Assembly: GCA_026770585.1 (NCBI GenBank)
Contig: MU646700.1
Span: 202,210-224,164, forward strand
Direction: 5' to 3'
Length of the DNA stretch: 21,955 nt
Source of the DNA: Baffinella frigidus
Lineage: Eukaryota > Cryptophyceae > Cryptomonadales > Baffinellaceae
Shown in pieces: positions 7,001 through 14,500 of this stretch. The number at the start of each line of letters is the position of its first letter. The stretch's first letter is position 1. The position numbers and the translations under genes were made by a program. The notes below the pieces were generated by a model. That model did no database searches. It worked only from the letters and a program-made list of their open reading frames with translations, and was not told the origin of the DNA.

Positions 7001-8021
7001 CCCAAAGTTGACGGATTGGTACCACACACCCAGCATGTCAACTTAAGCATAGTCAGCCAACCCGAATGGGGCAGAGCTAGGGCTCCCAACAGCCAGAGGT
7101 GGTGGTGCCCTCTCGCCATCCAAGGCCGTCGTTCCCTAGGGGCAGGCCCGCCAGGCAAGAGAGCGCGCGCCCTTTCCTAGGAAAAGGCGCCAGTCCCTAG
7201 GAAGTCTCTAGACTTCCTAGGGAGACTTCCTGGGGGCTGGCGCACGCACGATGCGGCACACTCTAATCCGGGAACACGTATTTTTCTTTTAAAAGCTGGT
7301 AATGAAAATTACTACACAACGGGTCGCGTCCGAAGCGAAGCAATTGTGTGGTAATTTTCGTGCATATTTTTTAAAAGAAAAATAATACCTGTTCCCGGAT
7401 GAACCCCCAGCGTACTCTCCCCCACGCGGCGCGTGTCCGCACCCTAGCTCCGTCTCAGTCTATTTCGGGCACACCAATCTGGTGAGCCCGGGCTCGTCTC
7501 CGCTCCAAAGTTGACGGATTCGTACCGCACACCCAGCACGTCAACTTGAGAATAGACTGAGAGTCAACCCGCGTGAGGTCTGAGGTTTCACCTGGCGAGG
7601 TGGCGATGCCCAAGGCCGCGGCTGCAGCGATGGCGGCGGCGGCAACGCGCTCGTTCGGCCCACTGAACGCCTGGGCAGCGGGCCCGGCACCCTGGAGGGT
7701 ACGGCTGTCAGGATCATGTGAGGGGGAAGGGTGGAGGGGGAAGGGATTGGGGGGAGCGTTCCAGAGGTGTTGGGATGTCCGGGGGATGGCGAGGGGATTC
7801 ACCAGCATGCCGTACCCCGCTGGCTGTGCAGGAGGGGCGGAGAAGCCAGGTGCTTCGAAGCCAGGTGCGGGGCCGCCTTCTTCTGCGGCCGCTTCTGGGG
7901 CGGAGTTCGGGAGGAAGACGCCCTTCCTCGCAAGGGCAGCATTGATGGCGGCAGCGGCTGCCGCAGCAGCTTTGTTGGCCATGCCTGGGGAAGGGCAGGG
8001 CAAAGGTCGTTCATCGGACAT
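1..8021 (-). CDS. KHDC4/RIK-like two-KH-domain RNA-binding protein (12 exons seen, 3' end off window)
   Basis: Spliced gene on the minus strand. Exons, high to low: 8021-7592, 6389-6331, 6122-6054, 5390-5325, 5052-4987, 4696-4641, 4449-4368, 3215-3125, 2806-2748, 2280-2199, 1036-917, 257-141. All splice phases join, giving over 430 residues without a stop. Residues about 15-35 hold an Ala-rich helix followed by INAALARKG, like the N-terminus of KHDC4. KH1 (about 150-230) reads MDINHCKNK / AHLTKGSFHEEIMRTTG / PPLHLLVQ / GDSQDKVDKAV. KH2 (about 249-326) reads GPEGEYLSHVMREA, then GIYLGAAS and VEIVENLMEGI. The C-terminus is rich in Met, Gly, Pro and Gln. KHDC4 and RIK act in nuclear RNA processing, the former with the spliceosome; that role is inferred here from family. 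No GxxG loop is strictly kept in KH1, as is usual for this family. The start at 8021 is chosen for similarity; an in-frame ATG lies at 8084. Family call likely, exon chain strong. Confidence 0.78.
141..257 (-). CDS. KHDC4/RIK-like gene, exon 12 (Met/Gly/Pro repeats)
   Basis: 38 codons of MGM/PGM repeats, including GMPGMMGMQNGPPG. The acceptor is CAACAG|GC and the donor is GGAG|GTGCAT. A degenerate, frame-broken copy lies upstream at about 375-460 and another fragment (MMMGMQNG) downstream at 1-30. The gene continues past the left edge. Confidence 0.6.
258..916 (-). repeat. Intron 11 of KH gene: exon copies plus telomere-like repeats
   Basis: Holds a broken copy of exon 12 (375-460), TTTAGGG-type repeats (465-570), and a shortened copy of the 3' portion of exon 11 with donor (640-730). 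That copy has three rather than six Gln codons. No independent gene is seen. Confidence 0.6.
917..1036 (-). CDS. KHDC4/RIK-like gene, exon 11 (Gly/Met/Gln-rich)
   Basis: Starts with a GGC trinucleotide run (eleven units at the acceptor), giving poly-Gly, then MMQPGMGMPGGMM, six Gln and MMQNFQPPP. The phase fits on both sides. A second version of its 3' portion with its own GT donor lies at about 640-730 and a third fragment at 599-610. Low-complexity C-terminal tail; function unknown. Confidence 0.65.
1587..1652 (+). repeat. TTTAGGG telomere-type array, interstitial
   Basis: About nine nearly perfect TTTAGGG units with one variant. It lies inside an intron, so it is interstitial rather than a chromosome end. 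Confidence 0.92.
1706..1806. repeat. GA/TA-rich microsatellite
   Basis: About 100 bp of (GA)n broken by (TA)n and GAGC units. The open frames across it are low-complexity artefacts. It lies in an intron of the KH gene. Confidence 0.9.
2199..2280 (-). CDS. KHDC4/RIK-like gene, exon 10
   Basis: 27 codons plus one base, beginning AANAEHYQRNAQ and continuing with Met/Pro/His-rich sequence (MPMNMMFPHAGMP). The acceptor is ATGCAG|GCGGCG. A copy of the acceptor and exon start lies upstream at 2345-2381. The donor CAAG|GTCGAG leaves phase 1, exactly what exon 11 needs. Confidence 0.65.
2281..2747 (-). repeat. Intron 9 of KH gene: TTTGGGG arrays and exon-edge copies
   Basis: Mostly GGTTTGGGGTTTGGGG on the plus strand (2389-2580) and TTTAGGG units (2640-2740). 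There is an acceptor-edge copy of exon 10 at 2345-2381. Confidence 0.75.
2748..2806 (-). CDS. KHDC4/RIK-like gene, exon 9 (last KH2 helix)
   Basis: Reads VEIVENLMEGIRAKCSQIQ, clearly the AAK.L.ENLL.T... helix that ends KH2 in RIK and KHDC4. The acceptor is CAAACCAG and the donor is CCAG|GTGAAA. A weak copy of its 3' edge is visible downstream at about 2615-2635. Confidence 0.85.
3125..3215 (-). CDS. KHDC4/RIK-like gene, exon 8 (KH2)
   Basis: 30 codons plus one base: VIGPGAPIHYDFAQQPG then IYLGAASAEWVRQ. It fits the PLHLYLSS region of KH2 and joins CDCE and VEIVENLM in phase. A copy of its 5' edge with acceptor lies upstream at 3398-3438, separated by a foldback element. Confidence 0.8.
3216..4367 (-). 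repeat. Intron 7 of KH gene: foldback, exon 8 copy, insert and direct-repeat chain
   Basis: From exon 7 downward: CCCGAAAC repeats (4240-4360) between two 20-bp copies of the exon 7 end, a further junction copy at 4129-4141, about 275 bp of non-repetitive GC-rich sequence (3854-4128) with a 10-bp-arm hairpin at 3948-3974, another 20-bp repeat at 3726-3745, CAAGGCTC tandem repeats near 3555-3625, an exon 8 edge copy (3398-3438), and a foldback (3233-3368). Confidence 0.6.
3233..3368. mobile_element. Foldback (MITE-like) element, diverged arms
   Basis: AT-richer block whose ends are imperfect inverted repeats (ATCTCA...TGAGAT), with inner CACACAA/TTGTGT arms. It lies between the two copies of the exon 8 edge. 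The inner arm resembles the element at 7266-7400. Confidence 0.5.
4368..4449 (-). CDS. KHDC4/RIK-like gene, exon 7 (KH2)
   Basis: Reads IDVASELAGPEGEYLSHVM then REASCDCE, matching the N..RI.GPN..YL.HI..ET segment of RIK and KHDC4 KH2. The GPEG sequence is the KH GxxG loop. The acceptor CTAAACCAG sits directly on a telomere-like tract. The last bases of this exon recur several times in the following intron (4219-4238, 4129-4141). Confidence 0.85.
4450..4640 (-). repeat. 191-bp intron made almost wholly of telomere-like repeats
   Basis: Read on the sense strand: GTAAACCCTACACCC at the donor, CCCTAAA/CCCCAAA units throughout, and CCCTAAACCAG at the acceptor. It holds almost nothing else, the cleanest example of a telomere-repeat intron here. 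Confidence 0.9.
4641..4696 (-). CDS. KHDC4/RIK-like gene, exon 6 (linker)
   Basis: 18 codons plus two bases reading VRAHPYSATVLLGSYPPP, the linker between the KH domains, where KHDC4 has TVTVYHQPAP. The acceptor is CACACAG|GTC and the donor is CCGG|GTAAAC, phase 2. The downstream intron (4450-4640, 191 bp) is almost pure telomere-like repeat. Confidence 0.68.
4987..5052 (-). CDS. KHDC4/RIK-like gene, exon 5 (end of KH1)
   Basis: Exactly 22 codons, phase 0: GDSQDKVDKAVRMIEQAM then GKIP. It corresponds to GQTRELVDRAVNRIKEII, the last helix of KH1 in KHDC4. The donor CCG|GTACTA leads into a degenerate CCCTACAC tract. Confidence 0.82.
5053..5324 (-). repeat. Intron 4 of KH gene, flanked by a 14-bp direct repeat
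   Basis: CCTGCACGAGCAGG (plus strand) occurs exactly at 5052-5065 and 5324-5337, at the two intron ends. Between them lies a GGGGTGTGGGGTGTGGGG array. The pattern resembles an insertion with target-site duplication in which the splice sites sit at the duplicated sequence. Confidence 0.8.
5325..5390 (-). CDS. KHDC4/RIK-like gene, exon 4 (KH1)
   Basis: Exactly 22 codons, phase 0, reading GMYRAVTTEGVPSQPPLHLL then VQ. This fits the GR.MTTE....RPLYLHVQ strand of the family. The last 12 bases (CTGCTCGTGCAG) recur as the last 12 bases of the following intron. A copy of the acceptor plus exon start lies upstream at about 5464-5482. Confidence 0.78.
5391..6053 (-). repeat. Intron 3 of KH gene
   Basis: Holds short tandem repeats of GTCAGCGCGCCCAGCCA (5410-5545), exon 3 edge copies (5599-5641, 5879-5899), a MITE-like element (5768-5873), an exon-10-like fragment (5954-5983) and an AACCCCTAACCCCC tract (5995-6035). 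Confidence 0.6.
5768..5873 (-). mobile_element. MITE-like element, CTCAGTCTATT family (diverged copy)
   Basis: Shows the family order in reverse orientation: a GACTAT.CT end, CCGTCAACGTTGGAGCGGGAA, GCCCGGG, AATTGGTG and an AAATAG end. It is more diverged than the copies at 7454 and 9602. Confidence 0.55.
6054..6122 (-). CDS. KHDC4/RIK-like gene, exon 3 (KH1)
   Basis: Phase 0 on both sides, 23 codons: AHLTKGSFHEEIMRTTG followed by SQVRLQ. It matches the LTRG..QDEI...SGA.V segment of KHDC4 KH1. The acceptor AACCCAG abuts telomere-like repeat. Diverged copies of its 3' edge lie downstream at 5879-5899 and 5599-5641; the latter reads AIHSTGAHVRLQ and keeps its own GT donor. Confidence 0.75.
6123..6330 (-). 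repeat. Intron 2 of KH gene: TTAGGGGTTTAGGG repeats, GC donor
   Basis: About 200 bp of degenerate telomere-type repeats (plus strand TTTAGGG/GGTTAGGGG). Splicing would use GC at 6330-6329 and AG at 6124-6123. Confidence 0.7.
6331..6389 (-). CDS. KHDC4/RIK-like gene, exon 2 (start of KH1)
   Basis: Acceptor is GTGCAG|CG. The 19 codons end MDINHCKNK and line up with the EINDVP..RN strand that opens the first KH domain of KHDC4. The only donor that keeps frame with exon 3 is AAG|GCAACC, a GC-AG intron running straight into CCCTAAA repeats. Copies of this exon's 5' edge lie upstream at about 6461-6474 and 6487-6518. Confidence 0.62.
6957..7057 (+). mobile_element. MITE-like element, CTCAGTCTATT family
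   Basis: Shares GGGCCCGGGCTC, CCAAAGTTGACGGATT.GTAC and CACACCCAGCA.GTCAACTT with the copy at 7454. It may sit inside a longer inverted repeat whose arms contain CCTAGCTCTGCC (near 6940 and 7070). Confidence 0.65.
7194..7223. repeat. 30-bp hairpin
   Basis: TCCCTAGGAAGTC, loop TCTA, GACTTCCTAGGGA: perfect 13-bp arms. Outer GCGCCAG/CTGGCGC arms may extend it to 7187-7243. Confidence 0.8.
7266..7400. mobile_element. Foldback element with ATCCGGGAACA ends
   Basis: Ends ATCCGGGAACACGTAT...ATACCTGTTCCCGGAT are inverted repeats. The arms continue through TTTTTCTTTTAAAA and GAAAATTACYACACAA, with a short centre. AT-rich against GC-rich surroundings, typical of a non-autonomous element. Confidence 0.75.
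7454..7561 (+). mobile_element. MITE-like element with 11-bp terminal inverted repeats
   Basis: 108 bp with exact termini CTCAGTCTATT and AATAGACTGAG. The internal GTTGACGG...CGTCAAC forms a second inverted repeat. It is the best-preserved copy of a family also seen at 9602-9705 (opposite orientation), 6957 and 5768. Confidence 0.8.
7592..8021 (-). CDS. KHDC4/RIK-like gene, exon 1 (N-terminus)
   Basis: Encodes 143 residues from MSDERPLPCPSPG, then an eight-Ala run and INAALARKGVF, which resembles the conserved N-terminal helix of KHDC4 (AAAVAAKINAML). A second Ala run (VAAAAIAAAAALG) sits near the end. The Pro-rich stretch between them is low-complexity. The donor is CCAG|GTGAAA, phase 1, and joins exon 2 in frame. 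A start at 8084 would add MALAAHLSFRGPILL and six more residues; the choice is uncertain. Confidence 0.7.
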
Positions 8022-8084
8022 GGCGTCTGCAGCCTTGTGAAGCAGTATGGGCCCGCGAAACGAGAGGTGGGCGGCCAGCGCCAA

Positions 8085-8399
8085 CGTGGCTTCCCCGAAA
8101 AAAACTCGTGACGAAAAAACATCAAAGCAGGCAAGGCGGTCTGAACCGCCCCCCGCCGGGCACCAACCTGAGAATCTGACTGCCTGGGGGAGAACGCACC
8201 TGTGTGAAGGCTCTGAACGCTGGCTGCGCGACCCGGGGAGCGTAGTCCCTGAAGAAGAGAGAGGAGAATCCGTCGCCCTCGATTTCAGTCAACTACAACC
8301 ATGAGCCTCAAAACCTGTTAGTAGTGGATCAAATCGAGACTGGATCTTGACCCAGTTCCTCGGGCGGCGCATTCGATTTCGAATGGCTGTCCGGAGGAA
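8085..8399. promoter_or_regulatory. Putative bidirectional promoter region between divergent genes
   Basis: The KH gene starts at 8021 or 8084 on the minus strand, and the quinone oxidoreductase starts at 8550 (or 8400) on the plus strand. This GC-rich stretch has no telomere-like repeats and no convincing exon. I see no clear TATA box. Assignment is by position only. Confidence 0.4.
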
Positions 8400-8549
8400 A
8401 TGGCTCAGGCCACATCTTCGATTTGTTGTGGCGCTAAAAATCCCGGGATTTTCGCAGGGTCGACGCATCTCACGATTCGCTCCACCCGCCTCCACACTCT
8501 CTCCCTTCTCCTCCTCGTCGCAGCGTTTGCCTCCGCTGTCGATTCCAAG
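8400..8549 (+). other. In-frame upstream extension with a signal-peptide-like segment
   Basis: The frame of exon 1 is open from an ATG at 8400. It encodes 50 extra residues including RLHTLSLLLLVAAFASAVDS, a basic residue, a hydrophobic core and an AxA cleavage motif, directly before MMKA. This may be a secretory or bipartite plastid targeting signal, or chance coding of the 5' leader. A 16-bp palindrome (AAAATCCCGGGATTTT) lies at 8437-8452. Confidence 0.35.
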
Positions 8550-8561
8550 ATGATGAAAGCG
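8550..8561 (+). CDS. Quinone oxidoreductase, exon 1 (initiator)
   Basis: Four codons, MMKA, followed by GTCCAG. Joined to exon 2 this gives MMKAVRVSAFG, the canonical start of the family (compare MRAVRVFEFG). The reading frame stays open upstream to an ATG at 8400 and encodes a hydrophobic segment, so a longer exon is possible. Confidence 0.72.
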
Positions 8562-11500
8562 GTCCAGAGTCCCACAAACCCTTGCACACCCCCCTGTCAA
8601 GCATGCCGCCCGAATCCGATGTGCGCTTTTACCTGGCCGGATCCAAGCGTGGAATGCGGGAGCCAAACACATTCCACGCCTGTGGAACATCGAGGGCGAC
8701 AGAGACGAGGCACGGCGCGTTCTCTCTTGACAACGCTAGCAGCCGGTTTGAGGTTCATTCGGTGAGCATCCCTTACGGCCGCAGGTGCGCGTGAGCGCCT
8801 TCGGAGCCCCCTCCGAGCTCAAGACTGAGAGCATCCAGCGCCCCGAGGTGGGGCCCGGGGAGGTGCTGGTCCGCGTGGTCGCGGCGGGCGTCAACCCCGT
8901 CGAGACGTACAAGCGGGCGGTGACGCCCCAACAAACCAACGAAAACCCAACAAACCCCAAACCCCTAAACCAAAACCCTGGCTCTAACCCTAAACCCTAA
9001 ACCAAACAAAGACCGACAAGAACCGAGCCTGTGTCTGAGCAGGAACTAGAAAGAGAGCATGCGCACCCTGTTGGTAGAGGAGGTACACAAAACGCTCGAG
9101 ATGTTGATTGGTCGAGGATGATGGTACATGCTCCACGCGAGATGTTTATTGAGGATCATGGCTATGGCCTGGCTCTGACGCGGCGCGATCCCGCGCCATG
9201 GCGCAGGGGACGTGGGCGAAGCACCTCCTCCCGGCGCTGCCCTTCACGCCCGGGAGCGACGGCGCGAATCGTCCATCTATTCACCCTCCTAGGAAATCCC
9301 TAGGCCCCTAGGGGTGTGCTACCGTAGGGTCCTATGGCCAAACCAAACGGCCCCGAGAACCGGATTTGAGCCGCGGCGGGTTGCTGGTGGCAGGGGACGT
9401 ACGCGAAGCACCTGCTCCCGGCGCTGCCCTTCACGCCTGGGAGCGACGGCGCGGGCGTCGTCGAGCTTGTCGGCGCCGGGGTACACCCTCCAGCTCTGGT
9501 CGAGTTAAGTTTCGGCTCATCATTAAAAACATTTAGACGTAGATGGACGGTTTATTTGTAATGGAGAGTTGATTTCCTTGCTCTGCCTCACGCGGGTTGA
9601 CCGACTATTCTCAAGTTGGTATGTTGGGTGTGCGGTAAAAATCTATCAACTTTGGAGCGGGAAAGAGCCCGGGATCACCAAATTGGTGAGCCCAAATAGA
9701 CTGAGACAGCGTCCGCCGAGAAGTTTAGTGGCCAACATTGTGAAACCCGCTCTACAGCCAGACGCCACCAGGAATCGGCAGAATCCAAGGGGTGGTTTCA
9801 GGCCAGAGTGGGCGCTGCAAGAAAAGTGACTAAACCCTAAACCCTAAACCCTAAACCCTAAGCTCTGAACCCTGGATCAGGTGACAGGCGTCAGCGCCGG
9901 GCAGCGCGTCTGGCTCTCTGGCTCCACCTCCGGTGACGCTAACCCTAAACCCTAAACTCGAACCCCTAACCCCTGAATCCTTAGCCCTTTCTGCGGCGGT
10001 GCGACGTTGGTTCGCACCACCGGTGCGAACCCTGCACACTGCACACTGCACCCTACACCCTACACCGGTGAAGCTAAACCCTAACCCCTAAACCCTGAAC
10101 CCTAAACCCTAAACCCTAAACCCTAAACCCTAAACCCTAAACCCTAAACCCTAAACCGGTGAAGCTAAACCCTAAACCCTAAACCCAAAACCCAAAGCCA
10201 TAAACCAAAACCCCAAAACCCCGAACCCCAAAACCCCAAACCCCAAACCTCAAACCCTAAAACCAAACCCTAAAACGAAAACTCTAAACCCTAACCCCTG
10301 AACCAGGGACCTACGCGGAGTACTGCGTCGCAAAGGAGGGGGACGTGCACCCCCTCCCGCCCGCCGTCTCCTTCCGTGCAGGTCCGGTTCAGGTCTTACG
10401 GTTTAGGGCTTTGGGTGCATCCAAAAGACAGTGAGGATCTAGTGGAGCAACCCGAACAGGAGATTGGGGGGGGGGGGGTGCGATCGCTCGAGGGTCTCGG
10501 CGGGGGTTAGGGTTAAGGGTTTGGGGCCTGGAGGGAACGCTGAATCCGTGCGGGGGGCTGAAAATCCAAACGTTGACGATGATGGTATTAATCCGTCAAC
10601 CTTTTGCTGCTGCAGGCGCGGGGGTCGGCACCTTGAGGGTCACGGAAGGGTTTAGGGCTAAGGGTCAAGGATTTTGCGGCCTGGACGGCAAGCTGAATTC
10701 CGAGGGGGGTGTTTCAGGCGCGGGGGTACGGGTACGACATAGGACCCTACGGGATCGCCTACCGTAGGGTCCTATGGGATCTGCCTTCGTACCCGTACCC
10801 GAACGCTGAACGGGATCGGCACGGCTTTGACGTTGCAGGCGTCCAGGGTTAAGGGTTTGGGGGTTTGCGGCCTGGAAGGAAAGCTGAATCCCGAGGGGGT
10901 GTCGCCGGGTCGGGTGGTCGTCGGTAACGCACTCTCTCTCTCTGCAAGCGCGGAGATCGGGTGTTACTTTTTGACTTAAGGCGCTGGTTTTCGTTTCACC
11001 TAAGTCAACTCCAAAACGTTTTGCCATTGCAGGCTGCCTCCGGGGGGGGGGATGAAGTAATGCCGAAAGTTGACGGTGCTGGTACTGAACCGTCAACTTT
11101 TGGCTAGTGGTTTCATTCCCGAACCATGCCGAAAGTTGACGATGCTGGAACTGAACCGTCAACCTTTGGCTATGGTTTCATTCCCGAACCATGCCGAAAG
11201 TTGACGATGCTGGTACTGAACCGTCAACTTTTGGCAGGCGCGGGGATCGGCACGGCCTACCGCACCGCGTACCGGTGAGTCCTCTCCTCTTTTTTCTTCA
11301 ATTCACTGCACATCCAGACATTTTTGTAAAAGTCAATTCACGTACAAAATCTTCTTCTTCAATTCACTGCAAATCCGGACATTTTTGTAGAAGTCAATTC
11401 ACCTACACAATCCGTCAACTTAGAAGCGTGATTCATCTTCTCCTTCTTCTTTGTTACGCTCGAGCCTAGAGAGAGTGGTCCAAGAGTTTAGGGACGAATT

Positions 11501-14500
11501 CGGCACCACGGCCTACCGCACTGCGTTCCGGTGATTCCTCTTCTCCTTTTTCTTCATTGCACCTAGCAGCGGCCGAGTTCCTTTCCCCCCCGGATATCCG
11601 GGGGAAACGCGGTTAGAATCCAACGCAAATGGATAAGATTCTAGTACGAATCGCTTAGATGGACTGTATCCGTGAAGCACCGCGTACCGGTGATTCCTCT
11701 CCTTCTTCTTTGTTACGCTCGAGCCTAGACAGAGTGATCCAACCGTTGAGAGCGTAATGTGCTACTCGCCACTTACGGGATACGGCGTGGTTGACTGCTG
11801 GCACGGAGCGCAGGGCGCACAATCCTTGCGGTGATTACACGCGGGCGGCGGTGCTGACTGCTGTGATTCCACACGGACGGCGTTGCTGACTGCTGACACA
11901 CGGACGTTGCTGACTGGCTTGACTGGTCAAAATCGCAGGGCGCTGTTCACGCGCGTGACGGCCAAGGCCGGCCACACGGTCCTCGTCCACGGCGCGTCCG
12001 GCGGGGTATCTCCCCGGCCTTCCCTTACTATAAATGGCTCTTGTGCGCCCCCCCGCATCCCCCAACGATAGACGGCGCTCCCCAATCCGTAAATTGCCAA
12101 GACAGGCCACGCGGCGCCTCGTGCCGTGCGGCCAAGGCCGGCCAGACGGTCCTCGTCCCCGGCGCATCCGGCGGGGTATCTCCCCAGCCTTCCCCAACAA
12201 TAGACGGCGCTTCCCTACCAATAGACGGCGCTTCCCCATGAATAAACGGCTCTTCCCCATGAATAAACGGCTCTTCCCCATGAATAAACGGCTCCTCGTC
12301 CACGGCGCGTCCGGCGGGGTACACCCCCGGCCTTCCCCATCCACAGACGACTCTTCCACAACAATAGACGGCTCTTCCCGACCCGTAAACGGCGCTTCCC
12401 CGTCCGTAAACGGTGCTCCTCCCTCCATAAACGGCGCCAAGTGCACGGCGCGAGGCGCCGTCTATGAGCAAATGTGCGGACACCAGGCTGACCTGACCCG
12501 CTGTTTTGTACCTGCTATGCGGCCTGAATTGTACCTTAACCTGCTGGGCGGCATAGGTGGGGCTCGCAGCCGTGCAGCTGGCGCGGGCCGCGGGGTGCAA
12601 GGTCGTCGGGACACTCACCACTCAACATGCCGTACGCAGACACCTGGGTCGCCTGACCAGCGCACCTGCCCACCCTCCCGCAGGAGGGGGGGCTCGCGGC
12701 CTGATCCGTACTTGATATGCGGCCTGGATTGTACCCTGTGCGCGGCCTGATGGTTCCCTTTTTTTTGTAGGTGGGGCTCGCGGCTGTGCAGCTGGCGCGG
12801 GCCGCGGGGTGCAAGGTCATCGGGACCGCCGGGAGCGAGGAGGGCATGGCGCTCGTCAAGGCCCAGGTACCAAGCTAATCCGCATTTCAGAACGCGACGG
12901 TTAGTTTTAAAAAGTGGCGCGTGGTACAGACCCCACATTGTTGCGGTGACTTGTGGCGTGTTCGTGGTACGAATCTCGGGGAGCGACTTTAGGCCCTCGT
13001 CACGGCCCAGGTACCCACCGCCGCAAAACGTGGGATGTGTACCACGAAACGTGGGATTTGTACCAGGATGTGTATCACGAAACGTGGGATTTGTACCACG
13101 AATTTCAGAACATGAAACCACGTTGAGCGAAACGTCGCGTTCTGAAATTCCCGTTTGTGATGTGTAACCGCGCTGCTGTCCCACACGAGGCTATCCATGT
13201 GAACAGAATAAAAGGACATTTTAAAATTTGTGGCGAAATGATCACGTTTCCTCCTGCTTTTTCCGGGGGAAACGTGATCAAATGCAGACTTTTGGCGTGT
13301 TTCCTGGGCAATAATCCAATAATTAACTTATGAACCTGTTCGCATGGATAGCCTCGTGTGGTCCAGGGCAGGGAGGTTCCTCTGGCGTGAGCTTTCTGCA
13401 TGATAATAGTGTGACGGAGTACATAACCTGTTGTTTGTGGCAGGGTGGCGAGGCTGTGAACCACCGGACGGAGGGGTACATCGAGGAGATCCGCAAGCTC
13501 ACTCCGGACGGGAAGGTAATGGCTCCAAGGGCTAGCGAAATGGCTCAAAGGGCTTTTGGCGTGTTTTTTTCGGGCGGGGGTTGACTTGGCTTGAGATCCG
13601 CTAGCTCACTCCCGACGGCAAGGTACGAACCCGAAACCCGAAACCTGAAACCCGAAACCCGCCGAAACACGAAACCCGAAAACCGGAACCCGAAACACGA
13701 AAACCGAAAACCGAAATCCGAAACACGAAACACGAAACACGAAACACGAAACCCGCCGAAACCCGAAACCCGAAACCCGAAACCCGAAACCCTGAACCCG
13801 AAACCCGAAACCCGAACCCCTAAACCCTCAACCCCAAACCTGAACCAGGCAGGGTTTGGGGTCTCGCTCATCAACGTTTTGCATTATGTGATTGTTTTCG
13901 CAGCCAGGGTCTCAACGTGTTACTCCCACGCGTGGGACGGGGGCAGAAGATTCCACCTTAAGTCACACTGACCTCAAGTCAACTGGCAACTTGCAGGGCG
14001 TGGACTTCGTGCTCGAGATGGCCGCGCACGTGAACCTCAACAGGTACCAGCTTCAGGGTGTAGGGTCTAGGGTCTAGGGTCTAGGGTCTAGGGTCTGGGG
14101 TCTGGGGTCTGGGGTCTGGGGTCTAGGGTCTAGGGTCTGGGGTCTAGGGTCTGGGGTCTAGGGTCTAGGGTCTAGGGTCTGGGGTCTGGGGTCTGGGGTC
14201 TGGGGTCTAGGGTCTAGGGTCTGGGGTCTAGGGTCTAGGGTCTAGGTTCTCTCCCAGCTCTGGCTTTGACTGTCCTGGGTCAACCTCAACAGGTTATTGT
14301 CTCTCCTACCTTTGACTACCCTTTGGTGGTTTTACCGGTTTAAAGTTATTGTCTCTCCTATCTCTGGCTTTGACTGCTCTGGGTTTTTTACCATCGCTGG
14401 TACCCTCAGTGCCGGTCTCTTCTAGCGTTGGGTTTGCTGCCCTGGGGGGTTGACATATTTTGACCACCGTTTTCCATGGTTGAGGGTCTAGGGCACGCCA

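Larger units (their letters stand above)
6390..7591 (-). repeat. Intron 1 of KH gene: exon 2 copies, repeats, two MITEs, one foldback
   Basis: From exon 2 upward: exon 2 5'-edge copies (6461-6474, 6487-6518), GGTTCAGGGTCCAGGG repeats (6540-6690), unexplained sequence (6700-6940), MITE copies (6957-7057, 7454-7561), a short hairpin (7194-7223) and a foldback (7266-7400). Confidence 0.6.

Noticed and set aside
7455-7570. KLTCWVCGTNPSTL peptide shared by two minus-strand frames (also near 6990-7045)
   Set aside because: It is the translation of the repeated CTCAGTCTATT MITE, not a conserved protein.
11835-12446. 203-codon minus-strand open frame with RLFMGKS repeats
   Set aside because: Antisense to quinone oxidoreductase exon 7 and the 21-bp minisatellite; the repeats explain it.
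14044-14250. Regular repeats that might suggest a CRISPR array
   Set aside because: Six- to seven-base unit repeats without spacers, in a spliced eukaryotic gene.
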